Translations under genes and position numbers: made by a program
Notes under the pieces: model-generated
What the model was told of the DNA's origin: nothing
What the model saw: the letters and a program-made list of their open reading frames with translations, nothing else
The model's database searches: none
In this document: positions 11,793 through 25,336 of the stretch, in pieces
Layout: each line of letters opens with the position of its first letter
Position numbering within the stretch: position 1 is the stretch's first letter
Source of the DNA: Pegea sp. RAD2-039
Taxonomy: Eukaryota > Chordata > Thaliacea > Salpida > Salpidae
Assembly (NCBI GenBank): GCA_034620365.1
Contig: JAQGEQ010000363.1
Coordinates: 992,001 to 1,056,000 of the forward strand
Length of the DNA stretch: 64,000 nt
Reading direction: 5' to 3'

Positions 11793-14175
11793 TCTAACAA
11801 AGTTTGCTACTTATAAAGAATTTCAATTATTTTTATGAAAAAAAAATGATTGAATTTCAAGAAAGTTTGATGATTAAAGAATTAATTTATTAAATATAAG
11901 ATATTAAGCTAAATAAATTATTGACTTAAGGATAACATTTTAAATCCTAAATTGAAAACGATGAGTTGAATAGAGCAAACTTGAAGTTTGTTATAACAAC
12001 ACAAAATTTATAACAAACGATAAAACAAGTTATCAAGTAAAGATAGATATCGCTAAAATTAAAACAATTGATTAAAGAATTAAAAAAGTTAAAGATAGAA
12101 AAATTTTTGAAAAATGGATAGTAATAAATTTTACTTATAATTAACACAGCATAAGAAATTGGTAGAAGTTAATACAACATTTATCATGTTTTGTTCAGTT
12201 TTAAATTAAAGATTTTTTTAAATAATGAAAATTATGTAAACAAAATTCATCTTTCTAGCGTTGCTACTGAAGCTTATTTTTTCCCCAAAGACTAAATTAA
12301 TTTAGCCATTTTAGTACAAAAGAAACTTATAAAATAGTCAAAATTAATAGAAAGGTTTTTTTTTATAAAGCTTAAAACTAATTTCAGCCTTAGTTTTTAG
12401 GTGGCCTTGTAATTTATATTCAACTGATATTGATTTAACAGACGGTTGATAATTTCAGAAATAAAAACTATTTATAATTTATTTGTTTGCAATAGAGTTT
12501 TTTTAATGATCTGAATCTGTTTAAAGTTTTTGAAATTATTTGCTTTGCATTTTTTTAGTTCTTTAGATGATATTTCCTGAGAGATCATGCAATCATCAAC
12601 ATAAATACATCTCAAAACTTTTCATACGTCCTTGGCATCATTGGCTACCAACTTCAAAAATACTAATTGTAATAACACACAATATATTTTCGGATTGGTG
12701 CTAACCAAATCTTGTTTAAAACAGCACAGGGGATTATAGTATTCAGGATTTCGATTTATTAAAACATAGAATCAATAGTAAAAAGTCATCTAAAGAACCT
12801 AGTTGTAAAAATACAGATAAATGTCAAGAAGTAACCTTTATTAATAACGTTTTCTCAATTAAAATAAAAGTTTATGAAAAAAATAGTTGAGTGACATAAA
12901 TGAAATAAGTTGAGATAAATTTACTTTGTAACTGTAACTAACTTCATGATAATATTAAATTAGATCGGACAAAAGTTAATATACTTGTCTAGTTTCACGG
13001 TACGATTTTCATTTGTAATACGAACAACGTTAGTGGAAATCTCTCGTTTAGTAATTTTAAAGTATTCACTTCAGTCAGTTTTGCATCTTGATTAAAAAAA
13101 AATGTTTTATTCATTCACCCCCCATATCTAAAGAAATTTGTTTGCGTCTAGTTAAAAATTTCGTCGCATAGCTGCTTTCAGTCAAGTGCTTACTTTCAAA
13201 GAAATACATATCAACAAGTTCCTTTCAAATAAATTATTTATATGACGAATATTCTATTATTCATGAAAATGCTTCCATTATGATTGCAGCAAATTCGTTA
13301 AATAAATTGTTTATAAAGAAAAAAGTAACTTAGAAATAAAGAAAGTTCTTTAAAGATGACTATATTTTCTTCCAATTTATTATTTGCTATCAAAATTGTT
13401 TAAAAATATTTGTTAGAATATTACAATATAAAAACAATTAAAAATTTACCAGAAATTCAGTTCAAGTAAAATAATGTATGATGGAAAACAACTACAAAAT
13501 TTGAAGTTAATATTGGAAAGTTTGTTTGATGAAATCGATCTTGACAAGAAATATTCTCTCCGGTGATGATCATTTTCATCAACTTACTAAATGTTTTAAT
13601 TGTTGAAATATATGAATTTATTTTTATTCTAAACTATTGATTATAGCAAAACGAATTGAAAATTTGAGATGCAAACAACAGTTATACGAAAATTCAAATC
13701 TTTTATTTATAGCAAAAAATTTCGAGTGTAATTACAATTCGGTTAGTCACTTTTTTGTACCTTAAAATTTCAGATTCAAATTGCTGAGTGCTTTACAAAT
13801 AACATAACATTAATTTCAAGGTATTTATACAAAACAAGTCAATAAACATACTAGGATTTATATGAAATTTATTACTGATAACTTGTAAGATAAGAAATTG
13901 TTTATTTGATCTGATTAATTAGTTTTTTACTTGATATCTCAAAAGCAAGTTTTTAGCAGAAAGTGAAATAGTTGATAAGTTTTTAAGTAAATTACAGGCA
14001 GCTTACTGTCAGTGAAATACTTTCAAGTGTAATTATTGCATCTCATGTTAGTAGTGTAAGTGTTGATGATTAAATAAAACGAAGGTTCATTTTGAATAGC
14101 ACAACTTCCAAATTAGTCACATGATGATATCAGTAAGCAAAATAATAAAACAAGTTAGCTATAATTGTAAAAGAT
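11793..14175. other. Intergenic, BBS2 promoter side to TJAP1 3' side
   Basis: AT-rich, with no host gene recognised. It holds the promoter region of BBS2 (transcribed leftward) and the 3' flank of TJAP1. A retroelement-like fragment near 12.5 kb is annotated separately. The 66-codon minus-strand open frame at 11947-12147 is low-complexity in F, I, N and Y and looks random. Confidence 0.45.
12490..12690 (-). mobile_element. Possible LTR-retrotransposon reverse transcriptase remnant
   Basis: The minus strand contains RCIYVDDCMIS, a close match to the catalytic YVDD box of LTR-element reverse transcriptases (BEL/Pao or Copia style), followed by a charged helix-like segment. Upstream the frame is interrupted by a stop. 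No LTRs, integrase or protease were seen nearby. The evidence rests on one motif and its spacing, so this is tentative. Confidence 0.4.
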
Positions 14176-17100
14176 CTAGTTCAAAACGTTTCCAAATTCT
14201 TGTGCTTCTTTCATGCTTGTCTTTCGCTTTCTAGACGAAGATCTTATATCATCTTCACCGTCAACTACATTTTTAGAATGATTGAATACATTTGATTCTG
14301 TATCTTGAATTTGTAGTGCAGAATCAGCAACTTCTTCATCAGAATCTTCAAAGTTAACATCTGAATTTTCAATTTTGGTAACTAAGGAATCAACTTTTTC
14401 TATGGGATCATCCATTTTTTTGACAAAATCTTTAATTTGATCTCCAGATTTTTCTAATTTTACCGTCATTTCATCAACTCCTTCAGAAGAGCCTTCAACT
14501 CCTTCAGAAGAGCCTTCAACTGCTTCAGAAGATCCTTCAACTTTGTCAGAAGAGCTTTCAACTCCTTCAGAAGAGCCTTCAACTTTGTCAGAAAATCCGT
14601 CAACTTTCTCCTGAAGTTCTTCCGCAAGTCCTATGGATTCTTTGTTTAGTTCATCAACTGACTCAATTATCTCGGCAGATACTTCAGCACTTTCATCACA
14701 ATCACCAACTTTCGAGCATTTAAATTTTTCTTCTGAATCTGATACAACTTGCTGGTAATCATCAGCAGCAAACTCTTCAGGAGGAGGTGGAGGAGACTTA
14801 ATAAGACTCTCAAGCAGCATGTCACCAGCAGTAAATGAATCATTAATCTCTGGAGGAGCTAACAGCTCTTTTAATCTCCCGGTTTCTTCATCATTTGTAT
14901 CAAAGATCTCATCTAAAGAAGCAACAGCAGGTCGAGGAGCAACTTTAGTTTCAATGTCATTGTATGAGAGGAGCAAGTTATCTTTGGAAGGAGAGGCATC
15001 TTCAGTTAGATGATCCCATTCTAAATCAACTCCTTTTAAATCTTCCACAATCTCATCTCGAACTGCTGGTAAAATCACAACATCAGTCAACGATGCTTTG
15101 ACGTCATCATCGCTTTCATGATTGTCATGGTTGAGTAGAGACGCCTTCTCATCTCGAGTGGCTGCTTCTTTACTTGATTTCTCACTGGCTTTCTTTTCCA
15201 AGTTCGATTTATAAAGAGGTCTTCGAAAATCATCTGGACTACCATCACGCGATTTCATCACTTGACTTTGAGGAGTAGAAATACTCCGAGGTATTGAAGG
15301 AGCTTGCGGTTGGTTTGAAGTTCTTTGGCTCCTCCTCTTCAAAGGTAGGGAGTAAACTCCGTAAGCAGCAGCTGAATTCTCATCTTCATCATATTTAGGA
15401 CTGCTGGGGAACGTTCGTGAGGGAGCCAACTCCCAAGGTGAAGACTCTTCTGGCTGTGTGTTTGAAGATTCAAGGACATTTTCTTTAGATGCTGCGTCTG
15501 AAAAAGACTAAATATTAATTGATGAAGATTAGAAGAGGACTTCACTGACCTTGATCAACTTTTAATAACTTTTTATCGACAAATCTTGCTGTATATGATG
15601 AATAGAGTTGATAGTCAGGAATTGCTTCATTGACATCTAAATGAATATTTTCAGGTTTTTCCAAAACATTTGCAAGAATATCAACTGAGACATCATCCTT
15701 GAAAAAGATTCAAGTTTTGAGAATCATTTAATTCAAAATACATTTTTCGAAAATTAGCGAATTTTAGATTAAAAAATTTCGATTCTAGTAAATAAAAATC
15801 AATTTCAAGAAAAATGTCAAAGTTTGTAAAACATTAATCTAAAATTAAAAAAAAAATCTTTTGTATAGTTTATCGTTAAAAGCTGTTTAGAAAAACAAAC
15901 CAACGAAAAAAACAACAAACAAATTATCAAGAGTATCAAATGACAAACAGAAATCATTCTTACAGTTGGATTCAGAGAAACTTTGTTAGTAGTTTCTTGT
16001 GCAGAAAGATCAATTTCATGAGGATAATCTTCCTCACATGAGTCTTCACCATATGGATTGATGTATTCATTATAACTTTCTAGTGATATAGTAGTTTCAT
16101 TGACTCGTTCTCTTAGTTCTGATGGTAACTATTGATAAAGTTGAAATGTTTATTCAAATGATCACATTAAAATTAAGTTTTTTTGAATGTTCACAAACAA
16201 TAAATACCTCGTCCATCTTTTTCACTTGATAATTTGATTTATTACATCTTAATAACTGCACCGCAAGATTACAATCTTTTCTTAATCTTTCCTAAAGATA
16301 AAAATATATTTTGATGTAATTTTTAAATTCTTTTTACCAAGTCATCAAAGCCATTTTTGTGTTTTCAACTAAAACCGTGTTGACATCAAAAACAGTTTCA
16401 TTTTTCTACAAGTTGATGAAATATTTCTCAATAATTATCAATATAAAATCAAATTATTATTCGAATCATAGAAAGTCTAACAAATTACATTTTCGTATTG
16501 AAGCTTCAGGTTTGAACCTTTACTTTCAGAGATTTTACAAGTCAAGTCATCGACATTTCTAATTAATGTTGCTCTATCAGTTTCCAAAGTTGATATCTGT
16601 AAAGTAAACAAATAAAAGTAAGAAATAATTATGCAAATTACAATTTGTTATCATCTAATTAAGAAGATGATCAGAATTAGCTATTGTAAACTATTTTTAT
16701 CATTGTTTTTTGGTGATTATTCTTTGCTATCGTGTTGCTTTTAACAATTTTCATTTATTATTCAACTCACTTCAATCAAACAAATACAACTTTAGCTTTT
16801 TTAAGTTTACCAAAACTTTTAATGGAGTAGAAAAGAACATTTCAACACCCACCTAGTTGATTTTTAAATTTAAGTTTTTATAATATTGTAGCTTACCAAC
16901 TTCATCTAAAATTGTATAAATCTTAAATAAAATATTTAACAATGACTTGAAATAGTTCCAGCTTTTGACAGAAATGAGAAACAATTGAAGTTTATTTATT
17001 TATGATTGTCTCAGTGGAACTCAAAACATTTTTTATTTAATATAATTTGTTATTACAAAAAATATCCTTTTTAACAAGTCTGACACAAATGAGAACCTAA

Positions 17101-17796
17101 GTTTATAAAACATACAAGTTATTTGCTTCGTTAGTTTTAAAGTAAAAAAAATAGAAAACTTTAAGTTGAAAGGTGGAAGACAAAAAGTCTGTAAAATTGC
17201 TTCAAAAGTTCTTCTGAAAGACCTTTAAAAACTTACCTTATTATTCATTTCACTCATTTGGTTTGTCACTTGCGTTAATGCATCAAACTTCGTTTTCAAT
17301 CTGAAAAATGTTAAATCCTGGTTTGAAACTCTATTTTCAAATTTCAATTAGATTTTTTAGTTATAAATGTAAACATACTTGACATAATTGGCGTTCAGGG
17401 TATCATATTTATCTTGAGCTTCACTAAGCTTATTTTCTAGATATTCTCTACTCTGCATGTATTCTACTTTATCATGTTCACACTTTCTTGTCAGAGCATG
17501 AACTTTACGACGTAATTCCTCATTTTCAAGTTCAACAGGACTTCAAAAGAAGTAAACAGTTTAGATAACTTGTAAAGTTACAATTAACAACGTTTTTGTT
17601 GTATTTTATCATTCTATAAAAGATATTAAAGAAACTTACGACTTTGGTTCATCACTTTCTAGTTTTCTTCTTGCTTGAATTAAATATTCCTGCAAATAAG
17701 AGATTGATCTTAAATTTCTAATATTTTAGTATTACTATTGAAGCTACTTACAGATGCTTTTCTATATGGACGAGGCTTTGGTGTATTGCTGGCCAT
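14176..17796 (-). CDS. TJAP1: Tight junction-associated protein 1 (Pilt) homologue
   Basis: Coiled-coil protein; the vertebrate member binds Discs-large and sits at tight junctions and the Golgi. Ten exons: 17752-17796, 17640-17689, 17379-17540, 17237-17300, 16489-16596, 16338-16405, 16208-16291, 15964-16128, 15550-15697, 14176-15497. About 738 residues (human 557). Diagnostic points: PRPYRKAS at residues 8-15; ENEELRRKV opening a coiled coil; CNLAVQLLRCNKS near residue 172, followed by LPSELRERV; DILANVLEKPE; and the extreme C-terminus SMKEAQEFGNVLN, equivalent to SLTQAQEQGNLLN in human. Between these lies a poorly conserved serine-rich and acidic region with degenerate repeats of the form VEGSSEGVE (about 14470-14600). 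Exon 6 to exon 7 is out of phase by one base; an extra A in the AAAAA run at about 16353-16357 would restore family-like sequence. Confidence 0.9.
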
Positions 17797-20732
17797 TTAA
17801 TAACAAATTCCATACAATTTACTTAATACTTTTGAGGACTTCTAAAGATGCATTTAAAAATTAAAATAAAAAAAGAGGTTTCTAGATTAATAAATAGCAA
17901 CAAAAACAAACATATTTCATAAATAAACTACTTTTTTAATCACTTCATTGCTATAAATCATATGTTTATTGCAAAGTAAATATTATATAATATTGATACT
18001 TGGGAATTTATTCTAATAATTAAAGCTTTTTAAATTTTCATAGATTAAATCAACAAATATTTTATAACATAAAATATTACTTGTAAACATTAATAATTTA
18101 TATAAATTTTACAAGTTGTTAAAAATGAAATAAGGTAGTTCATATGTAAATTATTAACAAGGTATAAAATAAAGATAAAGAACTCATTTTTATTCCATAT
18201 TTGGTAAATGTATTTAATTATCTATAGAAGGTTATGTAATATTGGTATTTGGGTAAACTTTTTTCTAAACTTCAACGCTATTTAAATGACGTCATATAAA
18301 CATGTGGGGATAGAAACATATGAAATGTAGAAGTTGTGATGAAAACTGGTTTAAATGAAAATAATCTGGATAATATTTTGAGAGGCAGAAGATATACTTT
18401 TATGGACATGATAATGAAGTCTTGTACATAGTCTAATAAAGCTTAATTTTAATGTTTGAGCTTGATCTATAAAACTTTAATAATAATCTACAATTATACA
18501 AAATAATTTATTTCTATAAATACAATAATTTCAAAAAAGATATTAAAAAAAATCTTCTAAATAAAATAAAAAAAACTTTGTTAAATTATCCTTTATTACT
18601 TCAATATAACAGATTTCATACTAAAAAGCAAAAATATTTTATCCTGCTTAATAAACTAAAAACTTTAACTTACATATTTAAAATGTAACCAAGCTTATGA
18701 AAAGATTATTGACAGGAGTGTATGAAGAGTGACTTTTTTGTTGATATGATATAATGTTCAGTAGTGCATACAAAACCACTGAAGCGCGAAACAAAATTGA
18801 ACAAAAATGTAATTTAGTGATAAAGCTAAAACTTTTTCTTGTTAATGATACAATTGTTACTATAGTACTAACTGTTCATGCTAAACATTAGTTTATACAT
18901 TTAATTCAGTTATCAAACATTTTTGTAAATAGTATAAAATAACTAAAAAGTATCTTTGCTTAAAATAAATTTTGCTTCTGAAAAGAAAATTTATCTTTTA
19001 ACTATCAAAGTTATTTTGTCATTAGAACTTAAAGTAAATTAAATTTAAAAAAAAGTAATTATAAATGAATAAATGAAATAGTTTTTACGAAAGATTTCTT
19101 TATTTACCTTAAAGTTCTCAGATTTGGATGATTTAATCGAAGTTATAATAATACTTTATTTACATACCCGAGCATTAGTTGTAGTTTTTTGAACAGATTA
19201 CAATATGAAATTTGAAAAAAGACTAAAAAAAGATGACCTTTTGCTACAACCAATTAAAAAAGTATAAAAATCTTGTCTTGTTTTAAATAAAACACAGTAG
19301 AAGAATTCTTGATTATTAATTATTTTAATTTATTTCAAAATTACTTGAAAACCTCCAAGAAACCTGTTATCAAACAATTACAAGAAAAATAACTATGACA
19401 GTTTATGTCGCAAAGTTTTTCTTAATAATTCCGATTACACAATATTGTTACAATATCTTGACACGTTACTATTAAGGTAAAAGCTTGCTAAAGACAAACT
19501 ACATACTCTTTCTTTGTATTGTTGGCTACCAAGCAAAAGTTTTTTGCTTCATCTGATAGCCTTTCAGGTACTAAGTCGATTATATAAACTTTTTTAATAA
19601 ACATCTTACTTTACATGGAAATCTAACCAACATAGCATTTATAGTAAACCAAAGTAGTGTCAGACATTTAAATAAGTACACAATCAGAATCCCTACCATG
19701 AGCTATTTACTCATTCAAAAAAGCTAACAGAACAGGACTTAAAAATCCATTTTCTCTTAATTGATTGAAATTAATTGACATAAACTATTCACAAGTTTTT
19801 CAATCTATAGTTTTTGACCTTTTTTCTAATTTATTACCGTTTTAATCTCTAATTATACTTAATATGAAACCTCTCAACACCCGCAATCAGAAGAATATCG
19901 CAGCAGATCGTTCCGAATGGAGCTCTCTACTTAGAAAAAGTAAGGATAGAGAAGGAAGACCAGCTGCAAAGAAAAGAAAGAAACACTCTTTCTATATATA
20001 AAGAGGCTCTTTTTTGCCTTTAACTGCGTTTTGCTTTGTTTTTAACAACACCTGAGCATCTGTAGTATGGCCGTTTTCGGCCAAAAGAGGCCTTATAATT
20101 AATAATCTCTAATTATTTTATCGAACTAATAATTGTCTAGATTTTCCCAATTATCACAATAATTACCTATATTTTATTTAGCAATGTAAGTTTTAAGTGA
20201 TTGTGAAGTGAAACTTTGCATGTCTATTTTTTTCCTTAAAGAAAATTATTAAAACTTTCTATAACTTTTAAGATGTTTGATATTCAAAAGTTTAAGAGTT
20301 ACTTTTGATTATTGAGCTGAAATTTAATGAGCTAAAATAGTATTTATTGCAAAGCTTTATTTGCTAAAATAAGTAGCGTATTATAGATATAATATATCAA
20401 AACTATAAAAAAATAGCTTGGTCAAAATAGTTTTTTAAGTTTGTACCCACGAATGTAGAATCATAAAAGCAGAGGTTAGCGATCTTACTTCCGATAATAT
20501 ACTGAATTCTTGATTGAATGCTAAATAGTTAACTTTTGAATTATTTCTATATCTCTAAATTGTTTGATTTCTTAACTCTTATTTATAGTTTAAACTAAAA
20601 GCTCTGAATTAAGTTTGTTTTAAAATCAACTTGTACTTATACTTAAAAAATCCATTTTATCACCTAAATGTTTTTGTTATATTAGTATATCATCCTTGAA
20701 AACCTTTAAATCTTCAACCGTTTTCTATTGTG
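17797..20732. other. Divergent intergenic region, TJAP1 to COA6
   Basis: Holds the promoters of TJAP1 (leftward) and COA6 (rightward). Mostly AT-rich sequence without open frames of interest. One TGACGTCA octamer lies at about 18286, roughly 490 bases upstream of the TJAP1 start. A LINE fragment near 19.9 kb is annotated separately. It is followed by a GGCCGTTTTCGGCC palindrome at about 20070. Confidence 0.45.
19862..20000 (+). mobile_element. LINE C-terminal coding fragment
   Basis: The plus strand reads MKPLNTRNQKNIAADRSEW, then a lysine/arginine-rich tail and a stop. This matches the very C-terminus of endonuclease/reverse-transcriptase LINEs (the A-A-D-R-x-x-W motif followed by a basic tail). 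It belongs to the same broad protein family as the fragments at 4150-4450. The following 100 bases, including the palindrome near 20070, may be its 3' UTR. Confidence 0.6.
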
Positions 20733-21188
20733 ATGGCTGGATCACCTCCTTCTGCTGAAGCTCGAAAGATTTGTTGGTCTGCAAGAGATAGATATTTTAA
20801 TTGTCGTATTTCTTATAGTACTGAAGAAGACCGAGAAAAAAACTGTTTGCAGCTGAAAAACCAGTTTGAGAATTCATGTCCTGCTTCTTGGGTTAGTTTT
20901 GATTAATTTCTACTTTCAATAAATATATCTAAAATAATGACATATTTAAGCTATGATACTTTATAATTTAATGAATTAAATTTTTACAAACAAAAATTTT
21001 GTGAATCTTATATTTTTAGAATTAGAATAATTGGTGATTTATAAAAGTATTTATAATTAAATTTTCAAAACTTTCTTTTTTGGTAAATAATTGTTATTTT
21101 TTTATTGAAGGTGAAACATTTTTTAAAGCGTCAGTCTTGGAACGAATATAAAAAAGAATTATCTCAAAAATCAAAAGTAGCTGAGTAA
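20733..21188 (+). CDS. COA6: Cytochrome c oxidase assembly factor 6
   Basis: Small twin-cysteine protein of the mitochondrial intermembrane space that helps deliver copper to cytochrome oxidase subunit 2. Two exons, 20733-20891 and 21111-21188, 78 residues, in phase. Cysteine pattern as expected: C-x9-C in CWSARDRYFNC and C-x10-C in CLQLKNQFENSC, followed by PASWVKHFLKRQSW, equivalent to the human QQWIKYFDKRRDY. The C-terminus is short. Its TAA stop at 21186-21188 shares its last base with the ATG of WDR54, so the two genes have no spacer. Confidence 0.93.
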
Positions 21189-23167
21189 TGTTTGAAAAAA
21201 TTAAAAGTTATAAGCTTGCTTCTAGTGCTTCTAATTTATTTGATAATTTGGATATTCTTATTGACACAAATAACAAAAAATGTGAGTTTCTTGAACTTAC
21301 TTTTATATAAGTTTATTAGTAGTTTGTAATTTTGAATGTTTTAAGTATTTATTTATATAATAAACTTCATATAGTTTTTATTTTTAGTGGGATTTTTTGA
21401 GTATATATATTTTTTTATAACTTGATAGTCTTATAACTTACACTTAATTTAATTTAGGAATATATTTATATGAAATATTTTGCATGAAAACTTACTTTTC
21501 TTTTATTAGTATTATTTGACCGGTTATCTATTGCTTGTATTAGCCAATTTCAAGTGAATTTACTCCACCATTCACATGGAATGTCTTCAACTTCAAAGGT
21601 ATTTGATTCATATTCATTTGGGTTTATCTATAAATATACTTCTTCATTACTTTATGAAAATTTATGTTTATTAAAAACAGCTTTTTATTACAAATTTAAT
21701 TACTATTTATTGAAAAGATTTATGCATCTTTATACTTATATAATAGTAAAAAAGTTTTTATTATCTATAATTATTTTTTAACAAACAATTTTATTTAGAT
21801 GATTCTTATAACATTTCCTTTAAGTTATATACAGTTGCTTTATCAGTTAAATATCAGATTGTGTCTGAATTAATAATATTTTATGTTATCTTCTACAGTT
21901 TGTAAAATAATCACATATTTTGTTAGTTTATATAATTTTATATTCTTGTATTTATTTTAGATTATTATGTATTTTTTAGGTAATGATAGAAAAATGTGAG
22001 TCATCAAAAATCAATATCACGAATGCTAAATGGTGCCGTTTATTGAAACAAGATGTTTTTGTTGTCACTAGTCAAGAAGGTACCTTGGTAAGGCTCAGTA
22101 ATTGTTCACCTTTTAAATGTTTTGTAATTCCAAATGCATCTTAACAAAAATTTTTCAGATTTATGATAACAAAGGTCAAGTAATGTTATATTGGCACGGA
22201 ATACAAGTCAGCCCTGTTGACAATAACCCTGATTCACTCTGCTGGTAGATACTACCTTTACAAACTTAATTGTTTGATTAACTCACTAGCTTCTTTTATT
22301 TATTTGGATTTTTTTTTAGTGGAATCGCGTGTGCGGAACAAAAATTTATTTGTGTTGGTACATCTTCTGGAAAAGTTTTAGTTTTTACTGCCCATAAAAA
22401 CGGCTTTAATTTATGTCATACAATTACTGTTGGAAAGCCAACTGGCATTTCGTCCATTTCAGCAACAAATTCATCTTCTTCAAAAGTAATTCAATTATTT
22501 AAATTCTTCAATTTTATTAATTTTTTTTTCAAATTTAAGGTCAATTGTGCGATATCTAGTCAAGATGGGTCAATTTTTTGTTATAAAATCACACAGGACA
22601 ATGTTTGTAATATATCAAAAGCACAATTAAATGGGTAAGATAATTATCAAAGTTTAAAATATTATCAAGTATACAAACCACAATTACAGAATACCATGTA
22701 CTAGTGTCAAACTAGCCAATGATGAAGTATTAGCTGCTAGCTACTTGACAGGTTTCATCAGAATCATTAATCCAGTATCTGGTGTAGTTCTTGCTCATAT
22801 AAACGCTCATTCAAGAATTATAACTTCAATAGATATCATCCAATCAAATAAAGACGTTCATGTTAGTGATTTTTAACTTCATTTGATTATTGTACATCTA
22901 AGATTTATTTCCAGCTTATCTCAGCTAGCGAAGATTCTTTCATCCGTATTTGGAAGATCACTCGTGGTGATGGCATGCAGGTTTGTTATCGATATCAATT
23001 GTGTTATTTATGTTCGTTTTATTTTGTTTGGTGGTTTACAGGTACAACAAGTTTGGTATCACGTAATACAAGACCAGCAACCCTGTGGTGTTCGTTTTTA
23101 TGACGACAAATCCTTTTTAGTTAGTTGTTATGATGATAGAAATGTTTCACATTTCTCAAGTAAGTAA
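21188..23167 (+). CDS. WDR54: WD repeat-containing protein 54
   Basis: WD40 protein of poorly defined role; the mammalian protein has been linked to growth-factor receptor signalling. Nine exons: 21188-21281, 21510-21598, 21980-22087, 22159-22244, 22320-22485, 22540-22634, 22690-22861, 22915-22980, 23042-23167, all in phase, about 333 residues as in human. Markers: N-terminus MFEKIKSYKLASSASNL (human starts MFRRERSIPLRGSAAAL), IYDNKGQVMLYWHG, GIACAEQKFICVGTSSGK, INAHSRIITSIDI, LISASEDSFIRIWKI. The start codon is supported by homology right up to the first residue, which makes the one-base overlap with COA6 real rather than an artefact of start choice. Co-transcription with COA6 is inferred. 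Confidence 0.93.
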
Positions 23168-24877
23168 TCGTAAACCAGTTTATTTGTTGAAATGAAATAA
23201 ATTCTCCAAAAATTATTGATTATCTGAAATATTAATAAAAATATTCACAAATGTCTTCATCTAAACTCTTATTTGCAAATATAGATCTTCTCAAAGATGC
23301 CAGCTGATCAAAATTTTTTTTTATTATATTCAACGTATGGCTGCAAGTGACAGCTCTTATAGCAAAATAATATGACTGTTGAAAGAAAATAAAAAGGGTT
23401 AAGTATCACAACATAAGTTAGCGAGAGGTGCTCTTTTTATGTTTCTTTCCTTTCGAATATAATGTCTTATTTCAAATGAAAGTAATCTTGATATAAAAGT
23501 AAAATGTAATCTAGCAAACATGTACTACTTAGTCTTCAGCTGTTGACCAAAAGCTTCTGTTGTTTGAATAATCTCTGTGTAAAAGCCGATTTCTAACTAT
23601 TTAGACGGTAAGATCTTTTCAAAGATTAGATCTGATTCGATACTGAAGCATATTTCAACATTCGAAAACCTCGAAATCGCAAATATAAAATTCATGTCGA
23701 AACTAGTATCTACAGACAAAGATCATTTGGAAATGATTGACGAAAGATATTTAGATTAAATAAGCAACCAACAACAAAAATAGCTTAAAGTATTACTTTC
23801 TGCTATTATCTTTTATAGCTGTTAATAGTTTTATGCAACTTTAAATATTTTAATTCTATTTTTCAAATTATGTAATAAAATTAATTGATGTTAGGTCATT
23901 AACTGTTGAAGGTGAAAATGTAATCAATAAATCACAATCGATTTTATTTATAGATGCAACTGGTTTCTTGGTTTAAAATATAAAGTAAAAATCAATACAA
24001 GCAGTTAGACATTTATAGACAATTAGAAATAATATAAATTGAAAAAGACAATTATTGAACTCAATCAGAGGCTTACAGCAGATATCAATTGAATAAACTC
24101 GATTAATCGTACTAAATGAATAAAGTAAGCAAAATCAATATCACCGATTCTAGTTAATAATTTTTTAAAATATAATACATTTGTATTTTGTTTGAATTAA
24201 AAAATATAGCTTGCACAACAAATAAATGTATGATTAAATTGCAAAACTGGTTTGATTGTACTGCTTATTAAAATATTAAACTTTCAATTTTAAAATACTT
24301 GTTGATATTATAAAAGTTCTTAGCTGTATACGAAAATACTGACTAAATTGTTATATGAGTTTACTTCAGAATTGTAATTACAGGAATAATAGGGTATTAC
24401 CTTACAAAAAAAGTGAGCAATAATTTTAAGTCTTGTGTATCGGTTCTTGCTTTAATAAAAGAAAAAAGCGTATAAAAAACAAGTATCAGATGAAACTGTT
24501 TAAGAACAGTGCTATAAAACTTTCGAGTATTTTTGTAAACAGTGTCAGAACTTAATCTTTAGTTAAAGGTTATGTTTATTAGTTCAGCTTTTTCTATCTT
24601 TAGATAGTAGTTAGTAAAAATAATGAAAAGGATACTATTCATGTTTTTAAGATATGAATGCTTAGCAGATCTTATTCAAGTAATTAAAAAGTTTATGCTT
24701 TAAGTTGAACATTTTCAGTTTTTCTATAACTTAAAAATAACTCATAGAAAACTGTTATTAAATTTTTATAAGACTAAAAAGACTACTTTTGAGAGAGCTT
24801 TTTAACAATTTAACTTTCAACAAAATAATCAAAATTTATTGAATTTCATAAAATTAAGCAAAAATTACTTTTCAAAA
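23168..24877. other. Intergenic, WDR54 to first CH gene
   Basis: AT-rich sequence with no open frame or motif of interest on either strand. It contains the 3' flank of WDR54 and the promoter region of the first CH-domain gene. Confidence 0.45.
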
Positions 24878-25336
<459 letters not shown>

